Below the pieces are notes generated by a model. The model did no database searches. It saw only the letters and a list, made by a program, of their open reading frames with translations, and was not told the origin of the DNA. From Phyllobacterium sophorae (GTDB taxonomy: Bacteria > Pseudomonadota > Alphaproteobacteria > Rhizobiales > Rhizobiaceae), in NCBI RefSeq assembly GCF_003010965.1, contig NZ_PGGM01000002.1, forward strand, positions 248,001 through 312,000: a stretch of DNA of 64,000 nucleotides, in the 5' to 3' direction. Shown here piece by piece: positions 53,344-62,067 of the stretch. Position 1 is the first letter of the stretch, and the number at the start of each line of letters is the position of its first letter. Both the position numbers and the translations under genes were made by a program.

Positions 53344-54360
53344 GTGATTGAAAACTCGAAAAAACGCAACGATTACAGCGACAGCCGCTTCGCAGTGGCG
53401 CCGATGATCGATTGGACCGACCGGCATTGCCGGACGTTCCATCGACAATTCACACGCCATGCCTTGCTCTATACCGAAATGGTGGTTGCAGATGCGGCGA
53501 TCCATGGAAATCGCGAGAGAATTCTAGGATTTGCAGAAGACGAACATCCCGTTGCCCTGCAACTGGGTGGGTCCGATCCTGCAAAACTGGCAGAAGCCGC
53601 GCGCGTCGGCGAAGCCATGGGTTATCAGGAAATCAATCTCAATGTCGGCTGCCCATCTGACCGCGTTCAATCGGGCACGTTCGGAGCTTGCCTCATGCAG
53701 ACGCCGGGCGTCGTTGCTGCATGTGTGCACGCAATGAAGCAGGCAGTCGCACTTCCGGTGACAGTCAAGTGCCGTATCGGCGTGGACGATCAGGATACCG
53801 AAGTGGCTCTGGATGACCTTGCAGGCGCCGTGTTCCAGACCGGTGCCAATGCGTTGTGGGTACATGCGCGCAAAGCGTGGCTCAAGGGCCTTTCACCGAA
53901 GGAAAACCGCGATATTCCGCCGCTGGACTATGATCGCGTCTATCGCCTGAAACGGCAAAATCCGAATCAATTCATCGGGATCAATGGCGGTATTCAGACG
54001 CTCGATGAAGCGGTTAAGCATTTGAATCATGTAGACGGCGTTATGCTTGGTCGCGCTGCCTATCAGAATTCGATGCTCCTCCTCGATGTCGATACGAGAA
54101 TATACGGCGACGATGGCGCATCGGCCTCGATCGGCGCCATCATCGACCATATGTGCGACTATGCGGATGCCCACATCGTGCGTGGCGGCCGGCTTTCTCA
54201 TATCACCCGGCACATGGTGGGCATGTTTCACGGCGCTGCGGGTGCGCGTCGCTGGCGGCAAATTCTCTCGACCGAAGCAAATCAGGCCAATGCCACGAGC
54301 GCTGTGATCCGTCGCGCCTTTGAGGCAATCCAAACCACTCCAGCTGAAGAAGCGGCTTAA
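53344..54360 (+). CDS. dusA: tRNA-dihydrouridine synthase A
   Basis: DusA reduces uridine 20/20a in tRNA with FMN and NADPH. The 338 residues show FAVAPMIDWTDRHCR at the N-terminus, the catalytic Cys in NLNVGCPSDRVQSGTFGACLM (residues about 97-117), and KCRIGVDD. Translation starts with GTG 53344; no better ATG is near and there is no strong ribosome site. It is convergent with the aspartic protease gene, with a four-base stop overlap. Confidence 0.93.
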   Translation: MIENSKKRNDYSDSRFAVAPMIDWTDRHCRTFHRQFTRHALLYTEMVVADAAIHGNRERILGFAEDEHPVALQLGGSDPAKLAEAARVGEAMGYQEINLNVGCPSDRVQSGTFGACLMQTPGVVAACVHAMKQAVALPVTVKCRIGVDDQDTEVALDDLAGAVFQTGANALWVHARKAWLKGLSPKENRDIPPLDYDRVYRLKRQNPNQFIGINGGIQTLDEAVKHLNHVDGVMLGRAAYQNSMLLLDVDTRIYGDDGASASIGAIIDHMCDYADAHIVRGGRLSHITRHMVGMFHGAAGARRWRQILSTEANQANATSAVIRRAFEAIQTTPAEEAA

Positions 54361-55061
54361 TCCGACAGGACCAGGCGGTCGCCGCGCACGGAAAACCCGC
54401 TGAGCGTATTCAGAAAATTCATGCCGAGCAGACTGCCGGCCATCCGGCCGTCCTCGGTAACCATTGCGCGGATATTGCGCCGTTCGATGGCACCGATCTT
54501 GATGCTGTCCAACGTAACATTCGCGGCCGTTGTCATGCCATTGGCGGTCATGATCGGTGTTCTGTAGGAGAGCTTGTCCGGATTGAAACCGGCCCGGCGG
54601 GCATCGTCAGCCGAGAGCACGATTGAGGATGCACCGGTATCGATCATGAAGGGCACGGTTGCCCCATTCACTTCACCCCGAACCTCAAAATGACCATTAT
54701 CTGCCTTGGCCAATGTCACGGTGACCAGACCATCGCCATTGCTGTTGGAGATGGGGCTGCCGGGAATCAAACCCGCTGTAATGCGGTGGCCGACGTCCTG
54801 CAATTCATAGCGATATTGATAACCAGCGACGAGGGCCAGAATGATGATGATCCAGATCGCGATGCTGCGCAGGAAGTGGCTGAGCGGTATGCCCGAGCCG
54901 AGGAGGGCGGAGGCAAGGACAATACCCCAGATACCCATATAGGCGAGGCGGGCAAAATCGTCATTGGCCATGCCCAGCGTCGAACCGCTATCGCTATTGG
55001 CCATCAGCAGAAGGAGAGTGCCGCCAATGAGTGCGATGATGATCCAGAACAGGCGGCTCAT
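54357..55061 (-). CDS. Membrane-anchored retropepsin-like aspartic protease (TIGR02281 type)
   Basis: The 234-residue protein has about three N-terminal membrane segments (residues 2-22, about 37-57 and 63-83) and a C-terminal single-domain aspartic protease facing the periplasm. The catalytic triad is DTG in VPFMIDTGASSIVLS, and SLLGMNFLNTLSGF is the following family block. The ATG at 55061 is eight bases after the DUF1289 stop, so both are co-transcribed with cobS. The frame continues open upstream but that reads through the DUF1289 gene. Confidence 0.86.
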   Translation of the reverse strand: MSRLFWIIIALIGGTLLLLMANSDSGSTLGMANDDFARLAYMGIWGIVLASALLGSGIPLSHFLRSIAIWIIIILALVAGYQYRYELQDVGHRITAGLIPGSPISNSNGDGLVTVTLAKADNGHFEVRGEVNGATVPFMIDTGASSIVLSADDARRAGFNPDKLSYRTPIMTANGMTTAANVTLDSIKIGAIERRNIRAMVTEDGRMAGSLLGMNFLNTLSGFSVRGDRLVLSD

Positions 55062-55068
55062 GGTTTGA

Positions 55069-55302
55069 TCATACCTCCTGCTGTTTTTCGCGTGCCATCC
55101 GGTTTCGCCGAGTTTCGCGGCGTGGACGCCGCTCGACAGTTTCAAGCCGGGCAGGCAGGCCCGCCATGATGGCGCGGCGATTCTCAGGTGACATGATCGA
55201 CCAGGCACCAATTTCGTCGCGCGTGCGCCCGCAACCAAAGCAAAAGCCCGTTTTCATATCGATCGCGCAAACAAGAATACAGGGTGACTCGATGATGCTC
55301 AT
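55069..55302 (-). CDS. DUF1289 small cysteine-rich protein
   Basis: A 77-residue protein with the DUF1289 pattern SPCILVCAIDMKTGFCFGCG, four cysteines probably for metal binding, followed by a basic C-terminal half. Its function is unknown. It sits between cobS (18 nt) and the protease (7 nt); this neighbourhood is common in related bacteria. Confidence 0.85.
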   Translation of the reverse strand: MSIIESPCILVCAIDMKTGFCFGCGRTRDEIGAWSIMSPENRRAIMAGLPARLETVERRPRRETRRNRMAREKQQEV

Positions 55303-55320
55303 GGCACAGATTTGGTACGG

Positions 55321-56094
55321 TTAAAGCGCAATGACAAGCCCGAGCAGAAGTGAAATCGTCGTGAGTTGTTGTATGGCGCCCAATGTATCTCCCGTCTGTC
55401 CGCCCAGCTTCTCCCGGCATAGCCGTGAAAAACCAAGGAAAACGAGTGCGGTCAGAACTGCGGCAATGATGACGGCCGTTAGTCCGCCGGCGGTGCCATA
55501 GCTGATCGCAAGGATGACTGCGCCGAGGAAAAAGGCAAAATTGGTGTCTTCGGCACTTGGGATTCCTGCCCGGTCAGCGACACCGCCGGCCCGCGCGGAT
55601 GGCAGGCTCTGCCAGAATTTGACTAGTGCGGCCCGGCTGCCGGCTTCCGTTCCAACAATGATGATCACTGCCTGGAATGGTCCAACTTCATCGACGATCG
55701 TGGCCAGCAGTGCTGTTCGCAAAAGGACACTGACGATCAGGGCGAGCGTGCCGTAGGAGCCGATGGACGAGTCCTTCATGATTTCGAGCCGTCGCTCTAC
55801 CGAATTGCCGCCGTAGAAGCCGTCGGCGACATCGGCCAGCCCGTCCTCATGCAGCGCGCCGGTGGTAACGATCAAGGCCACAATCACAAACAAGGCGGTG
55901 GCCATTTCAGGCAGATCGAGCGTAACCGCGACGAGCAAAATGATCGACGCGGGCAGGGCGATGATCATGCCTGCAAGGGGAAAGCCGCGGACTGTATCAT
56001 GGAGAGAACCGCTGTACCCGGCGAACCAGTGCGGCGAGACGGGCAGTCGCGAGAGAAAGGCCAGCGCCCGCATCGTCTCCTTGACCAGTTCCAT
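55321..56094 (-). CDS. cobS: Adenosylcobinamide-GDP ribazoletransferase CobS
   Basis: CobS (CobV in the older Pseudomonas scheme) joins GDP-cobinamide and alpha-ribazole in the last step of cobalamin assembly, in the inner membrane. The 257 residues are hydrophobic, with the conserved ALHEDGLADVADGFYGG at about residues 80-96 where Asp residues bind metal. It is divergent from cobT, the enzyme that makes its nucleotide substrate. Confidence 0.94.
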   Translation of the reverse strand: MELVKETMRALAFLSRLPVSPHWFAGYSGSLHDTVRGFPLAGMIIALPASIILLVAVTLDLPEMATALFVIVALIVTTGALHEDGLADVADGFYGGNSVERRLEIMKDSSIGSYGTLALIVSVLLRTALLATIVDEVGPFQAVIIIVGTEAGSRAALVKFWQSLPSARAGGVADRAGIPSAEDTNFAFFLGAVILAISYGTAGGLTAVIIAAVLTALVFLGFSRLCREKLGGQTGDTLGAIQQLTTISLLLGLVIAL

Positions 56095-56222
56095 ATTGAA
56101 AAACCTCTGAATCGAAGGGTCGCGACACTCTGTGCCGTGTGTTGACCTTTGCCTTTTCTCTTCCAGCGCTTATAGGACGGAGGTTCCTAATTTGCCATGA
56201 AGACTTGATTGCAAGGGATATC

Positions 56223-57239
56223 ATGACCACTGGCCTGCCGTTTGACGATTTTCGCACTCTGATTGACACATTGCCCGGACCTGACGAGGCGGCTGTTGCA
56301 GCCGTACGCAAGCGCGATGCGACGCTGACAAAGCCGCCCGGCGCGCTGGGACGCATGGAAGAGATTGTCGAATGGCTTGCCGCATGGACGGGCCGGGCCA
56401 AGCCACAGGTCACACGTCCTCTGGTGGCGGTCTTTGCGGGAAATCACGGTGTTACTGCGAAGGGCGTTTCGCCCTATCCATCCTCGGTGACGGCGCAGAT
56501 GGTCGAAAATTTTGCTGCGGGCGGAGCAGCCATCAATCAGATCTGCATCGCCAACGACCTCGGCCTGAAGATCTTCGATCTCGCGCTCGAATATCCGACT
56601 GCAGACATCACCGAGGAAGCGGCAATGGACGAAAAGACCTGCGCGGCTACAATGGCTTTCGGCATGGAGTCTATCGCTGGCGGCACGGACCTCCTCTGCA
56701 TCGGTGAAATGGGGATCGGTAACACAACGATCGCAGCCGCGATTTTCCACGCGCTCTATGGCGGTACAGCGGAAGATTGGGTCGGACCTGGCACAGGATC
56801 GAACAGCGAAGGTTTGAAGCGCAAGGCCGATGCCGTTCGTACTGCAGTCGCGCTGCACGCATCACATCTGAAGGATCCGCTGGAAGTCCTGCGGCGTCTC
56901 GGCGGCCGTGAAATAGCGGCCATGGCCGGTGCAATCCTCGCGACACGCGTGGAAAAAATCCCGGTAATCATTGATGGCTATGTCGCGACGGCCGCGGCTG
57001 CGGTTCTGCATGCTGCCAAACCCGACGCGATCGATCATTGCCTGTTCGGGCACGTCTCAGCGGAGCCAGGTCATCGCAACGTTCTGGAAAAGTTGGGCAA
57101 AAAGCCGCTTCTCGATCTCGGAATGCGGCTTGGCGAGGGCACGGGTGCCGCGCTGGCTGCGGGCATTGTCAAGGCAGCTGCGCTCTGCCATAGCGGCATG
57201 GCGACGTTTGATCAGGCGGGCGTCAGTAACCGCGACTGA
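56223..57239 (+). CDS. cobT: Nicotinate-nucleotide-dimethylbenzimidazole phosphoribosyltransferase CobT
   Basis: CobT activates 5,6-dimethylbenzimidazole to alpha-ribazole phosphate. From ATG 56223 the protein has 338 residues, the standard length. Key parts are VFAGNHGVTAKGVSPYPSSV (about 77-96), GEMGIGNTTIAAAI and LDLGMRLGEGTGAALA with catalytic Glu305. The frame is open 84 nt upstream, but that adds residues without family match. It is divergent from cobS across 128 nt; I found no cobalamin riboswitch there. Confidence 0.95.
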   Translation: MTTGLPFDDFRTLIDTLPGPDEAAVAAVRKRDATLTKPPGALGRMEEIVEWLAAWTGRAKPQVTRPLVAVFAGNHGVTAKGVSPYPSSVTAQMVENFAAGGAAINQICIANDLGLKIFDLALEYPTADITEEAAMDEKTCAATMAFGMESIAGGTDLLCIGEMGIGNTTIAAAIFHALYGGTAEDWVGPGTGSNSEGLKRKADAVRTAVALHASHLKDPLEVLRRLGGREIAAMAGAILATRVEKIPVIIDGYVATAAAAVLHAAKPDAIDHCLFGHVSAEPGHRNVLEKLGKKPLLDLGMRLGEGTGAALAAGIVKAAALCHSGMATFDQAGVSNRD

Positions 57240-57245
57240 GACGGT

Positions 57246-57271
57246 AAAAGCCCGCAGAAGCGGGCTTTTTT
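57246..57271. terminator. Bidirectional terminator after cobT
   Basis: AAAAGCCCGC-AGAA-GCGGGCTTTTTT forms a strong stem with a four-base loop, an A-tract on the left and a T-tract on the right. It lies between the convergent cobT and DoxX-like genes and can end both. Confidence 0.92.
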
Positions 57272-57281
57272 CTTGAGTGAG

Positions 57282-57728
57282 TTAGAATTCCTTGCCGATC
57301 TTCGCATCGACCGAGTAGCTGCTGGCGCCGCGAATGACGAAGAAGAAAAGGATCGCCGTCCAAAGGATCGACTTTTCCGCACCGCTCCAGCCTTGTCCCT
57401 GGACAATACCGTGGAAGTAGATGGTGACGGCGAGGATAATCGTCGTGGCAAAAGCGGCCGGGCGGGTGAGCAGTCCGATGGTCAGTAGAATGCCGCCCAC
57501 GAATTCGGTCACGGACAGCAGCGGAGACCAGAACACGCCTGGATAGAACCCCAGGCCTTCGACCATTCCCACAGCACCGAAGGGGTTCATGATTTTTCCG
57601 GAACCATGTACAATCAATGCGATGCCGGTTATCACGCGCAGTATCGTTTCCGAGAATTCGCCCAGATTGCTATAAATGTTGCCGAGGGCAGGGATGACCA
57701 ATGGCCGATTATTTCCATTTGCGTTCAT
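57282..57728 (-). CDS. DoxX family membrane protein
   Basis: A 148-residue protein with four membrane segments, DoxX/DoxD type. Family marks are ILRVITGIALIVHGSGKIM in the first helix and VEFVGGILL-like TEFVGGILLTIGLLTRPAA in the third. ATG 57728 has GGGGAAATG upstream and is preferred to a longer frame. Some members take part in redox or sulfur stress in the membrane; the role here is unknown. Confidence 0.85.
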   Translation of the reverse strand: MNANGNNRPLVIPALGNIYSNLGEFSETILRVITGIALIVHGSGKIMNPFGAVGMVEGLGFYPGVFWSPLLSVTEFVGGILLTIGLLTRPAAFATTIILAVTIYFHGIVQGQGWSGAEKSILWTAILFFFVIRGASSYSVDAKIGKEF

Positions 57729-57821
57729 TAATACATTTCCCCAATCAAATTGTTGCCCTGCACGGAGCAATGCAGTGCTGCTAAATAACGAGCAAATAAC
57801 AATAAATTGAAGTTGAGTTTT

Positions 57822-59345
57822 TCAGGCGGCTTTTTGCTGAACGGGTTTCTTGGGACTTGCCGGCGTCGCTTGAATGACGCGGCTGCGCGGGAATGTCGCC
57901 AGTGCTTCCGTGCCCTCACGCAGCTTGGAGAACAGGTGGAATTCTCCATCATGGATATGAACAAGCGCTTGCACAATGGGGAGCCCAAGGCCAGTTCCCT
58001 GTTCGGCGTTCTTGATGGCGATCGATCCCTGTCCAAAAGCCGAAAGCACGATCGGAATCTCCTCGGGCGGGATGCCGGGACCATTGTCACGAACGGAGAT
58101 GTATTGCCCGCCGCCTACGGTCCATCCCACCTTCACATAAATCTTGCCATTGGGCGGAGTGAATTTCACGGCATTGGCCATGAGATTGAGCAGGATTTGA
58201 CGGATTGAGCGCTCATCGGCGTTAAGCAGCAGCATTCCCGTCTCAAACTGTGGAATAAGAGTGATGTCCTTGTTGCGTGCCTTCAAATTCATCATGTGGA
58301 TGCATTCATTGGCGATTTCGGCCAACAGCAGGGGTTCTTCCTTGATCGTGTATCGCCCGGCCTCGATGCGGCTCAGATCGAGGATCTCGTTGATGAGATT
58401 GAGCAGATGTTCGCCGGATGCATGGATATCGCTGGCGTATTCCCGGTAAGTCCCGTTCTGAATGGGACCGAGCACTTCCTTGGCCATGACCTCCGAGAAT
58501 CCGAGGATGGCGTTGAGCGGCGTGCGCAGTTCATGGCTCATGGAGGCGAGGAATCGTGATTTTGCCAGGTTGGCTTCCTCTGCCCGCCGCCTTCCTTCGT
58601 CGGACATGGCGTTGGCTGTTTCGAGCTCGGCGATCAACGCGTCTTTCTCGGCCTGAAGCGCCAGGGTAACCGCAACGGACCGGTTAAGCCGGGTCGCGAC
58701 CAGATAGAAGAAAGCAAGCCCTGCAAACAGCATGGCGACCATCACTGCCATGAGGGGGGTATCCATGTGATTGGATGCGAGGAGTGTATAGGTGATCACC
58801 GGCAGTGTGAACGCGGCCAGGACCGCGGCGCGCATGGCCGATGCAACGACAGCGGTAATGGCCATGGCAAGAATGATCACTACCGCCTTGATAACCGGAA
58901 AAAGGCCGGCGCCACAGGCCGGGCAATCGAGGTAAGCGAAATAGGCCCAACCTATGCTGGTCATGAAATGACCGCCGAGATAGATCATCTGCCATTGCCG
59001 GATGTATTCGTTGCCAATGCCTCGTTTTGCCAGGCGCCGCGCCAGTAGGCCAAGTACACCGTAGAGACCTATCGTAAAGCCCGCCCACAGCACGATGCTC
59101 TTGCCAAGGCCTGCAAAGACGCCGATGACTGCGATCATCACAATCAAGAGCGGGATCGTTGCCGCATTGACGATGAGCGCCCGGGTGTGCATGAACAGCA
59201 ATTCGCGTTCGAAATGATTGATGCCAGAACGCTCCATCAGGCGGTCGCGGGCGCCGCGCATGAGCTTCGACAGATCCTTGTTGCGCGGCAATTTGCGGCG
59301 ATCAACAATATTTTTGTCTGCACTGGTTGCGTCGAGTAGTGCCAT
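57822..59345 (-). CDS. Membrane-bound sensor histidine kinase, PleC/PdhS-like
   Basis: The 507-residue protein has about six membrane segments (residues 55-225), a coiled linker, then a kinase core: H-box SMSHELRTPLNAILGFSEVM with phospho-accepting His271, N-box LLNLMANAVKFTP, and G1 SVRDNGPGIPPEEI with G2 GTGLGLPIVQAL. The core is close to PleC/PdhS kinases that act on DivK in alphaproteobacterial cell-cycle control, which is a family-based guess. No response regulator is adjacent. ATG 59345 (MALLDATSAD) is chosen; an open frame 40 codons longer looks non-coding. Confidence 0.84.
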   Translation of the reverse strand: MALLDATSADKNIVDRRKLPRNKDLSKLMRGARDRLMERSGINHFERELLFMHTRALIVNAATIPLLIVMIAVIGVFAGLGKSIVLWAGFTIGLYGVLGLLARRLAKRGIGNEYIRQWQMIYLGGHFMTSIGWAYFAYLDCPACGAGLFPVIKAVVIILAMAITAVVASAMRAAVLAAFTLPVITYTLLASNHMDTPLMAVMVAMLFAGLAFFYLVATRLNRSVAVTLALQAEKDALIAELETANAMSDEGRRRAEEANLAKSRFLASMSHELRTPLNAILGFSEVMAKEVLGPIQNGTYREYASDIHASGEHLLNLINEILDLSRIEAGRYTIKEEPLLLAEIANECIHMMNLKARNKDITLIPQFETGMLLLNADERSIRQILLNLMANAVKFTPPNGKIYVKVGWTVGGGQYISVRDNGPGIPPEEIPIVLSAFGQGSIAIKNAEQGTGLGLPIVQALVHIHDGEFHLFSKLREGTEALATFPRSRVIQATPASPKKPVQQKAA

Positions 59346-59561
59346 GCGCCTCGTTCCAGATGGCCTTAGGGCGTAAACGCATGGATAGAATACCGTCTCG
59401 ATTCTATCTATAAGTTCACGAGCTGATCTGCACTTGTGGCAGCATTGCATCGCAAGCCTATTCATAAATGATTAATGGAGCATCAAATCGAATGGGAAGA
59501 ATCGAATCGATTCTGGAAATTTGAGGCAATTCATGGCGCATTGTAATCCCGTGCATCACCG

Positions 59562-60215
59562 ATGAGCAGAGGCTATCGCAGCTATCGCCGCAGATGGCGG
59601 CGTCCGGTATCGGCGCCGCGCTCGTTTGGCCGGAGGGTGCTGGATTTTGTGTTGATGGCGATCTTTTTTGCTTTGGTCGCCTTACTTGTTGCCAAGCTCA
59701 ACCAGCGGGAACCAGTGGAGCCTCTTGTGGGCAAAGCCTACGTTATTGACGGCGATACGATCTCGGTTTCCGGGAACCACATTCGCCTCAAGGGTATTGA
59801 CGCGCCGGAACTTGCCCAAAGTTGCGGCAATGCATCAGCGCCGAATACCTGTGGTCAGGCCTCCCGCCAAGCGCTAATCCGGCTGATCGGCGGCAAGCCG
59901 GTCCAATGCGCGGAAGACGGGCGCGACAAATATAATCGAAGGCTTGCAACCTGCTCCGCCGGTGAGCTCAACCTCAACCGGGCAATGGTCGAGGCGGGAC
60001 AGGCCGTCGCTTATGGCGACTATCATGATGCGGAGACGCAGGCTCGCGGCGGCAAGAAAGGCTTGTGGGGCACAACGTTTGAGATACCGCAGGATTGGCG
60101 CAGGGAACACGAGAAGGAACTACTCGAGCTGCCACAACAGCAACCCAATCGCCCGGCAGACTTGATCGAACAATTGTCTGGATGGATCGGTCGCCTACTG
60201 GGAGGAATTCTGTGA
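59562..60215 (+). CDS. Membrane-anchored thermonuclease-like nuclease
   Basis: A 217-residue protein with an arginine-rich N-terminus, one membrane segment at about 27-44, and a staphylococcal-nuclease-like domain. Active-site parts are VIDGDTISVSGNHIRLKGID and DAPELAQSC, then DKYNRRLATC with a second Arg. The domain should be in the periplasm. It is coupled to the GST gene by a GTGA overlap. Confidence 0.85.
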   Translation: MSRGYRSYRRRWRRPVSAPRSFGRRVLDFVLMAIFFALVALLVAKLNQREPVEPLVGKAYVIDGDTISVSGNHIRLKGIDAPELAQSCGNASAPNTCGQASRQALIRLIGGKPVQCAEDGRDKYNRRLATCSAGELNLNRAMVEAGQAVAYGDYHDAETQARGGKKGLWGTTFEIPQDWRREHEKELLELPQQQPNRPADLIEQLSGWIGRLLGGIL

Positions 60216-60823
60216 AGCTTTATGATGGGGGCCGCGCGCCCAATCCACGCCGCATACGCATATTTCTGAACGAAAAAGGCATTGAAGTGCCGCTGATACC
60301 GGTCGATATGGCCGCTATGGGGCACAAATCTCCGGAGATCACAGCACTCAATCCATTCCAGCGCCTACCGATACTCGAACTCGATGATGGCACAATCCTC
60401 ACTGAGTCCGTCGCAATCTCGCGCTATTTCGAGGAGCTCCACCCAGAACCTGCCTTGTTTGGTACAGGCGCGGTTGGCAAGGCACAGGTTGAAATGTGGA
60501 ACCGCCGTGTGGAGCTTTATCTCCTCGCGGCCGTTACAGCCGCCTTCCGCCACACACACCCGGCGATGGCCGAATGGGAAATACCGCAAGTTCCCGCATG
60601 GGGTGAGGCGAACCGCTCAAAGGCCGAGGCTTACATGAAGATCATGGATGACCAACTCGCGAGGAATGAATTCATCGCCGGCAGCGCGTTTTCGATTGCC
60701 GACATCACGCTACTCGTGGGGGTCGATTTCCTGAAGCCAGCGAGAATCCAGATACCCGAGGAACTCATCAGCCTCCGCCGCTGGCATGGCGCCGTCTCGA
60801 ACCGCCCGAGCGCCAAGGCGTGA
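60212..60823 (+). CDS. Glutathione S-transferase family protein
   Basis: A 203-residue cytosolic GST. The N-terminal thioredoxin-like part has LYDGGRAPNPRRIRIFLNEK and the cis-Pro region FQRLPILELDDGTILTES; the C-terminal helical domain ends RRWHGAVSNRPS. I chose GTG 60212, which overlaps the nuclease stop and follows GGAGGAATTCT. A longer open frame reads through the nuclease gene. Substrate unknown. Confidence 0.88.
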   Translation: MKLYDGGRAPNPRRIRIFLNEKGIEVPLIPVDMAAMGHKSPEITALNPFQRLPILELDDGTILTESVAISRYFEELHPEPALFGTGAVGKAQVEMWNRRVELYLLAAVTAAFRHTHPAMAEWEIPQVPAWGEANRSKAEAYMKIMDDQLARNEFIAGSAFSIADITLLVGVDFLKPARIQIPEELISLRRWHGAVSNRPSAKA

Positions 60824-60826
60824 ACC

Positions 60827-61465
60827 TTGACAAATTCGCTGTTACTCGCTGCTTTGTCTGCCGAAATAGAGACCTGCCGTATTTGCCGGGAGGCGCCGCG
60901 TTACGGTTCGCCCTTGCCGGTCGAACCGAATCCGGTCTGCGTCGTGTCTTCAACCGCGCGCATTGTCATTTGTGGGCAGGCCCCCGGCATTCGCGTCCAC
61001 AATACCGGTTTGCCGTTCAATGATCCTTCCGGGGATCGGCTGCGTGCCTGGCTCGGCGTCGGTAGGGACGCCTTCTACGATCCAAACAAGTTCGCCATCG
61101 TGCCCATGGGATTCTGCTTTCCAGGTTATGATGCGCACGGCGGCGATCTTCCACCCCGGCGGGAATGTCGCGAGACGTGGCATGATCGCGTGTTTCAATC
61201 CATGCCACAGCTCGAACTCATCCTGACGATCGGCCAATATGCACAGGCCTATCATCTCGGCCGTCGCCGTAAGCGCAGCATGACGGATACGGTCCTCAAC
61301 TGGCGCGAATATTTCGAAGTGGACACCGGCCCGTCCATTCTGCCCTTGCCGCATCCCTCCTGGAGGAACAACGTCTGGTTGAAGAAGAATCCATGGTTCG
61401 CGCAGAACGTTCTACCAGTCGTGCAGGAGAAGGTCAGGATTCTAATTTCCCAGACATCTGGATGA
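60827..61465 (+). CDS. Uracil-DNA glycosylase family protein
   Basis: A 212-residue member of the uracil-DNA glycosylase superfamily. Active-site loops are GQAPGIRVHNTGLPFNDPSG at about residues 50-69 and LPLPHPSWRNN at about 183-193, where the His is in the catalytic loop; Cys17 and Cys20 could help bind a [4Fe-4S] cluster as in family 4/5 enzymes. Translation seems to start at TTG 60827, three bases after the GST stop, because no ATG or GTG lies before the conserved region. Base excision repair is the likely process. Confidence 0.83.
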   Translation: MTNSLLLAALSAEIETCRICREAPRYGSPLPVEPNPVCVVSSTARIVICGQAPGIRVHNTGLPFNDPSGDRLRAWLGVGRDAFYDPNKFAIVPMGFCFPGYDAHGGDLPPRRECRETWHDRVFQSMPQLELILTIGQYAQAYHLGRRRKRSMTDTVLNWREYFEVDTGPSILPLPHPSWRNNVWLKKNPWFAQNVLPVVQEKVRILISQTSG

Positions 61466-61550
61466 AATTTTTTTCAGATTTGCAAAGATTGGAATAATTT
61501 TCTTGTACGCAAGTTGATTATCGGACCATAAAGTATCCCATTCCACAGGG

Positions 61551-62039
61551 ATGACAAACATGGACAGACTCGACCGAAAAATTCTTCGCCTCCTCCAGGA
61601 AGATGCAACGCTTGCGGTGGCAGATGTCGCCAAGAAAGTCGGCCTTTCGACGACTCCATGCTGGCGCCGTATCCAGAAGCTGGAAGAGGATGGCGTGATC
61701 CAGCGCCGGGTCGCGGTTCTGGACCCGGTTCGCGTCAACACGCGGGTGACCGTTTTTGTCTCGATCCGCACCGGGTCGCACAGCAATGAGTGGCTGAAGC
61801 GCTTCTCCGAAGTTGTGCAGGAATTCCCTGAAGTGGTCGAATTCTATCGCATGAGTGGCGACGTCGATTATCTCCTGCGCGTTGTCGTGCCGGACATTGC
61901 CGCCTATGACGCAGTCTACAAGCGCCTTATCACAAAGATCGACATTCGCGATGTCTCGTCTGCCTTTGCCATGGAGCAGATCAAATACACGACCGAACTG
62001 CCGTTGGATTATATGAGTATCGAGAAAGAACCGGCCTGA
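61551..62039 (+). CDS. Lrp/AsnC family transcriptional regulator
   Basis: A 162-residue DNA-binding protein with an N-terminal helix-turn-helix (DVAKKVGLSTTPCWRRIQKL, residues about 24-43) and a C-terminal RAM/AsnC ligand domain (SGDVDYLLRVVVPDIAAYD). ATG 61551 and 61560 are both possible; CAGGG is close to the first and well spaced for the second. It is convergent with the dehydrogenase gene. It is probably a local or amino-acid-responsive regulator; its targets are unknown. Confidence 0.9.
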   Translation: MTNMDRLDRKILRLLQEDATLAVADVAKKVGLSTTPCWRRIQKLEEDGVIQRRVAVLDPVRVNTRVTVFVSIRTGSHSNEWLKRFSEVVQEFPEVVEFYRMSGDVDYLLRVVVPDIAAYDAVYKRLITKIDIRDVSSAFAMEQIKYTTELPLDYMSIEKEPA

Positions 62040-62054
62040 GAATAATCAGGCCGG
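62031..62054. terminator. Inverted repeat overlapping the Lrp-type gene stop
   Basis: CCGGCCTGA-GAATAA-TCAGGCCGG is a perfect 9-bp stem with a six-base loop that includes the stop codon. On the minus strand TTCTTTCT follows, so it is more likely to end the dehydrogenase transcript. A second palindrome, GCCGGCGCCGGC (62050-62061), overlaps it. Confidence 0.65.
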
Positions 62055-62067
62055 CGCCGGCGATTGT

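Noticed and set aside
53139..53351. 70-codon frame before dusA
   Set aside because: No ribosome site, no recognisable product, and it runs out just inside dusA; it is probably chance.
56095..56222. Possible cobalamin riboswitch in the cobS/cobT gap or elsewhere in the window
   Set aside because: I found no B12-box-like core in the cobS/cobT gap, in the cbiD/cobA gap or before the TerB-cobE unit, and these gaps are short. A riboswitch for cobN would lie upstream of base 1.
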